Assembly: GCF_900116295.1 (NCBI RefSeq)
Contig: NZ_FPAF01000006.1
Span: 124,001 to 188,000, forward strand
Direction of reading: 5' to 3'
DNA from: Bacillus sp. 103mf
GTDB lineage: Bacteria; Bacillota; Bacilli; Bacillales; Bacillaceae_G
Length of the DNA stretch: 64,000 nt
The notes below the pieces were generated by a model, which saw nothing but the letters and a program-made list of their open reading frames with translations, was not told where the DNA came from and did no database searches. Positions 61,637 to 64,000 of the stretch are shown here, one piece after another. Each line of letters starts with the position of its first letter. The stretch's first letter is position 1. The translations under genes and the position numbers were made by a program.

Positions 61637-62524
61637 ATGAAAAAACACATTTACTTACTTTTACTTATCGTACTATTGATAATTGGTTGTCAAAAATCAC
61701 CAAAACAAACACCGCCTAAGTTTCAAGGAGTGAAAAACGAACAAGGATTACTTAATGTACTCCTAATTGGAAGCGATTCACGCGGGGAAGCACAAGCTAG
61801 AGCTGATACGATTATGATTGCACAATATAATAAACAAGAAAAAACGGTCAAGCTTGCTTCTATTATGCGCGATAGCTACGTAGAGATTCCTACATACGAT
61901 AAAAAGTATAATAAAATTAATGCCGCCTACTATTATGGCGGTCCTGAATTATTACGAAAAACCATCCAACATAATTTTGGAATCGATGTATCCCATTACG
62001 TTACCATCGACTTTGCCGCATTTGAAAAAATTGTAGATACCGTTGCTCCAGAAGGAATTGCCGTAAATGTAACACAGACAATCATCAACGATATGGGATT
62101 ACATGTACAACCTGGTTCTCAGCGATTACACGGAAAAGAATTATTAAAATATGCACGCTTCCGTCATGATGCTGAAAGCGACTTTGGACGTGTACAGCGC
62201 CAGCAAGAAGTACTACAAGCATTGCAAAAAGCCTTTACTGAAAAAGTGCAATCCGTAGACGGAGTCTTCCAATTACCTATGATGGTACAAGACCTTCTCC
62301 CTTATATTCAAACTAGTATGGATACTCAAATGCTATTCTCACTTGGCAGTAACGTTCTCGTTCATCCTATCGAAAAAGTGAAAACGATGCGAATTCCAGT
62401 AGCAAATGGATATGAACCAAAAACATACGAACATGCCGGGGCAGTATTAGAACTTGATCCACACAAAAATAAAGAAGCAATTTACGACTTTTTTATGAAT
62501 TCAACGAAAGCTGTAAACCATTAA
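61637..62524 (+). CDS. LCP family protein with lipobox
   Basis: 295 aa. LCP domain motifs: LLNVLLIGSDSRG (about 36-48), ARADTIMIAQYN, LASIMRDSYVEI and GKELLKYARFRHDAESDFGRVQ (about 170-191). It attaches wall polymers to peptidoglycan. Odd point: the N-terminus ends LLLIVLLIIGCQKS, which fits a lipobox (Cys about 19). It may be a lipoprotein instead of the usual uncleaved membrane anchor. Start ATG after GGACGTGATGGT (weak). Confidence 0.9.
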   Translation: MKKHIYLLLLIVLLIIGCQKSPKQTPPKFQGVKNEQGLLNVLLIGSDSRGEAQARADTIMIAQYNKQEKTVKLASIMRDSYVEIPTYDKKYNKINAAYYYGGPELLRKTIQHNFGIDVSHYVTIDFAAFEKIVDTVAPEGIAVNVTQTIINDMGLHVQPGSQRLHGKELLKYARFRHDAESDFGRVQRQQEVLQALQKAFTEKVQSVDGVFQLPMMVQDLLPYIQTSMDTQMLFSLGSNVLVHPIEKVKTMRIPVANGYEPKTYEHAGAVLELDPHKNKEAIYDFFMNSTKAVNH

Positions 62525-62535
62525 AATCCAATGAA

Positions 62536-62565
62536 AAACAAGGTGTATATCACCTTGTTTTTTTA
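62536..62565 (+). terminator. Terminator
   Basis: AAACAAGGTG TATAT CACCTTGTTTTTTT. Confidence 0.9.
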
Positions 62566-62677
62566 TTCCCGAGTTTTCAGCGTAAAAAACTTTTATTTTG
62601 TCGAATATTTTGCTTTCTTTTTCCCTCCTCCTCATACTATAATTTTGTATGTAACTATTATAAGAGAGGTATAAAAA

Positions 62678-63109
62678 ATGGACCGCGAAAAAAAACAAGA
62701 AGCTCTGTTATTTACCGCTTGGGGAACTTCATTTATTGCTACACTCGGAAGCTTATATTTTTCCGAAATTATGAAATTTGAACCTTGTGCATTATGTTGG
62801 TACCAACGTATTTTTATGTATCCATTTGTGTTACTGCTTGGAATTGCAGTGGCACGCAAAGATTACCGCATTGCCACATATTCTTTTCCAATCGCAAGCA
62901 TCGGCGCTTGTATATCGCTATACCATTATGCCATTCAAAAAATTCCTGCTTTCTCAGAAGCTGGTACAATATGCGGACGAGTTCCTTGTACAGGACAGTA
63001 TATTAATTGGTTCGGCTTCGTCACAATTCCATTTTTAGCACTAATTGCGTTTGTAACGATTTCAATTTGTAGTTTTCTTTTACTAAAGACAAATAAGGAG
63101 ATGAAATAA
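62678..63109 (+). CDS. bdbC: Disulfide bond formation protein BdbC (DsbB family)
   Basis: 143 aa, four membrane segments. DsbB-type Cys pairs are CALC (about 37-40, EPCALCWYQRI) and C-x4-C (about 98-104, TICGRVPCTGQ). It reoxidises a partner thiol oxidase using quinone. ATG after AAGAGAGGTATAAAAA. Overlaps the next gene's start by one base, and the thioredoxin-like product is its likely partner. Confidence 0.92.
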   Translation: MDREKKQEALLFTAWGTSFIATLGSLYFSEIMKFEPCALCWYQRIFMYPFVLLLGIAVARKDYRIATYSFPIASIGACISLYHYAIQKIPAFSEAGTICGRVPCTGQYINWFGFVTIPFLALIAFVTISICSFLLLKTNKEMK

Positions 63110-63525
63110 TGAAGAAAATGTTTCTTTTCGGCGGTATTGTCATCGCTTTATTAATCGCTATTTTTGCTGTATCAAACATAGAACAAAAAGAAGAAGCCAA
63201 AACAGATTACTACACAAATAAAATTTCTCTAGACGATATTCGAAAAAACATACAAGAAAAGAAAGATCAAACGATATACTTCTACCAAACAAGCTGTCCA
63301 CACTGCCATAAAGTATCACCAATTATCGTTCCAATGGCAAAAGATATGAACATCGATGTGAAAGTTATCGACTTAGAAAATGAACCAAAGGCTGTGTGGG
63401 ATGAACTTAAAATTACAGGTACACCAACTATCATCCACTTTAAAGAAGGTAAAGAAGTAAGTCGTATTGAAGGAGAACAACCGAAAGACGAATTTAAAAA
63501 GTGGTTTACACAAAATAAAAAGTAA
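63109..63525 (+). CDS. Membrane-anchored thioredoxin-like protein
   Basis: 138 aa. N-terminal anchor (about 4-24), then thioredoxin fold with the CPHC active site (TSCPHCHKV, about 63-71) and the cis-proline GTPTIIHF (about 105-112). An outside thiol-disulfide oxidoreductase, probably the substrate of the BdbC-type partner. ATG after AAATAAGGAGATGAAATA. Confidence 0.9.
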   Translation: MKKMFLFGGIVIALLIAIFAVSNIEQKEEAKTDYYTNKISLDDIRKNIQEKKDQTIYFYQTSCPHCHKVSPIIVPMAKDMNIDVKVIDLENEPKAVWDELKITGTPTIIHFKEGKEVSRIEGEQPKDEFKKWFTQNKK

Positions 63526-63600
63526 CAAGAAAAGGAAACTTCCTGTATACATGAAGTGTGCTCAAAAACCTCACACTATTTGTATAAGGAGGGGGATCCT

Positions 63601-63816
63601 ATGCCAGAAGTACGATGCTCTGTCTCTAACTGCTCATTTTGGGGACAGGGTAACTTTTGTCAAGCAAATGCCATCTTCGTACAACCTGACTCTCAAGAGT
63701 CTATACATTCAGAGGACGAGTCATTTACAAATTCAATCTTATCTGGACAGATGATAGAAAGTTCGGCAACAACAAGTGTAGAAACATGTTGCCATACATT
63801 TCAGCCAAAATATTAA
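63601..63816 (+). CDS. DUF1540 protein
   Basis: 71 aa from the ATG after AAGGAGGGGGATCCT. Cys-rich (RCSVSNCSFWGQGNFCQA and a late CCHTF), as in DUF1540. A small protein, probably metal-binding; function unknown, common in spore formers. Confidence 0.83.
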   Translation: MPEVRCSVSNCSFWGQGNFCQANAIFVQPDSQESIHSEDESFTNSILSGQMIESSATTSVETCCHTFQPKY

Positions 63817-63821
63817 ACCGC

Positions 63822-63861
63822 TGCCCATCTCATCACACTACATGAGATGGGCTTTCTTTTT
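63822..63861 (+). terminator. Bidirectional terminator
   Basis: GCCCATCTCAT / ATGAGATGGGC stem then TTTCTTTTT. Confidence 0.92.
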
Positions 63862-63882
63862 CGCCTTTATCATCGTACGCTC

Positions 63883-64000
63883 TTATATCCAAATAAACCC
63901 TTGCTTCCAAACATCATGCATCATTGCAATATATACAATAAGAATAAAAGCCGTTCCGCCCAATGTAATCCGGCGATATATACTATCTTCACACTCTCTC
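63883..64000 (-). CDS. Partial membrane protein, C-terminal end
   Basis: Minus-strand frame running off the window end. The last 38 residues can be read: a charged stretch (ECEDSIYRRITLGG), one hydrophobic segment (TAFILIVYIAMMHD) and VWKQGFIWI before TAA at 63883. Product not recognisable from this part. Confidence 0.6.
   Translation of the reverse strand, partial: RECEDSIYRRITLGGTAFILIVYIAMMHDVWKQGFIWI

Noticed and set aside
1-64000. CRISPR arrays, tRNA/rRNA genes, T-box leaders, prophage
   Set aside because: No regular direct repeats with spacers, no tRNA or rRNA sequence, no GGGTGGTACCGCG-type T-box and no phage gene were found.

Overview
The window is chromosomal DNA of a low-GC Gram-positive spore former, almost certainly a member of the Bacillus cereus group (B. 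cereus / thuringiensis / anthracis). The evidence is the cotJABC spore coat operon, SpoVR, a Ku gene with a sigma-G-like promoter, an HrtBA haem exporter with an HssR-type operator, PCYCGC and DUF1540 proteins, AGGAGG-type ribosome binding sites with frequent TTG/GTG starts, and many copies of short dispersed repeats of the kind called bcr elements in this group. There are no rRNA or tRNA genes, no prophage and no CRISPR array.

Layout. 0-3 kb: gapN, then a tandem duplication of about 530 bp holding two 61-aa proteins, a gapN remnant and a convergent gene of the same domain family. 3-7 kb: a lysine riboswitch with its amino acid permease, and an EcsB-like membrane protein. 7-17 kb: acetyltransferases, an MFS exporter divergent from an SgrR-like regulator, an APH-like kinase, an Lrp regulator divergent from an EamA transporter, a CPA2 antiporter and an APC permease. 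17-25 kb: a multidomain secreted phosphoesterase, a yybP-ykoY (Mn2+) riboswitch over a YkvA-DedA pair, Ku, and cotJABC. 25-34 kb: BrnQ, an orphan OppB/OppC-like permease pair, yknXYZ-like efflux genes and an LCP protein. 34-39 kb: a ugp-type ABC importer.

39-45 kb is the most interesting part. An MMPL transporter, the hrtBA pair and an HsmA-DUF2871-CcdC operon each carry the same 11-bp-phased GTTCATATTC direct repeat 45-54 bp before the start codon. This matches the HssR operator as I know it, so the block looks like a haem-stress regulon. 45-47 kb holds a second orphan permease pair paralogous to the first. 47-52 kb is an accessory hotspot: inverted repeats, nested dispersed repeats, IS3-like and IS6-like transposase remnants, and a serine catabolism cassette (sdaAB, sdaAA, serine permease). 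52-64 kb: a ceramidase-like protein, SpoVR, a nitroreductase, a two-component system, secreted and lipoproteins, a second LCP protein, a BdbC/thioredoxin pair, a DUF1540 protein and one gene cut by the window end.

Three dispersed repeat families fill most intergenic gaps. Family A (about 80-150 bp, 13 copies or fragments) has a core containing CTGGCCATGCATAGAAGCGG. Family B (about 150 bp, six copies) begins AAAGTGAAACTTCC and supplies the stop codon of two genes. Family C (about 120 bp) is nested inside family B at two loci.
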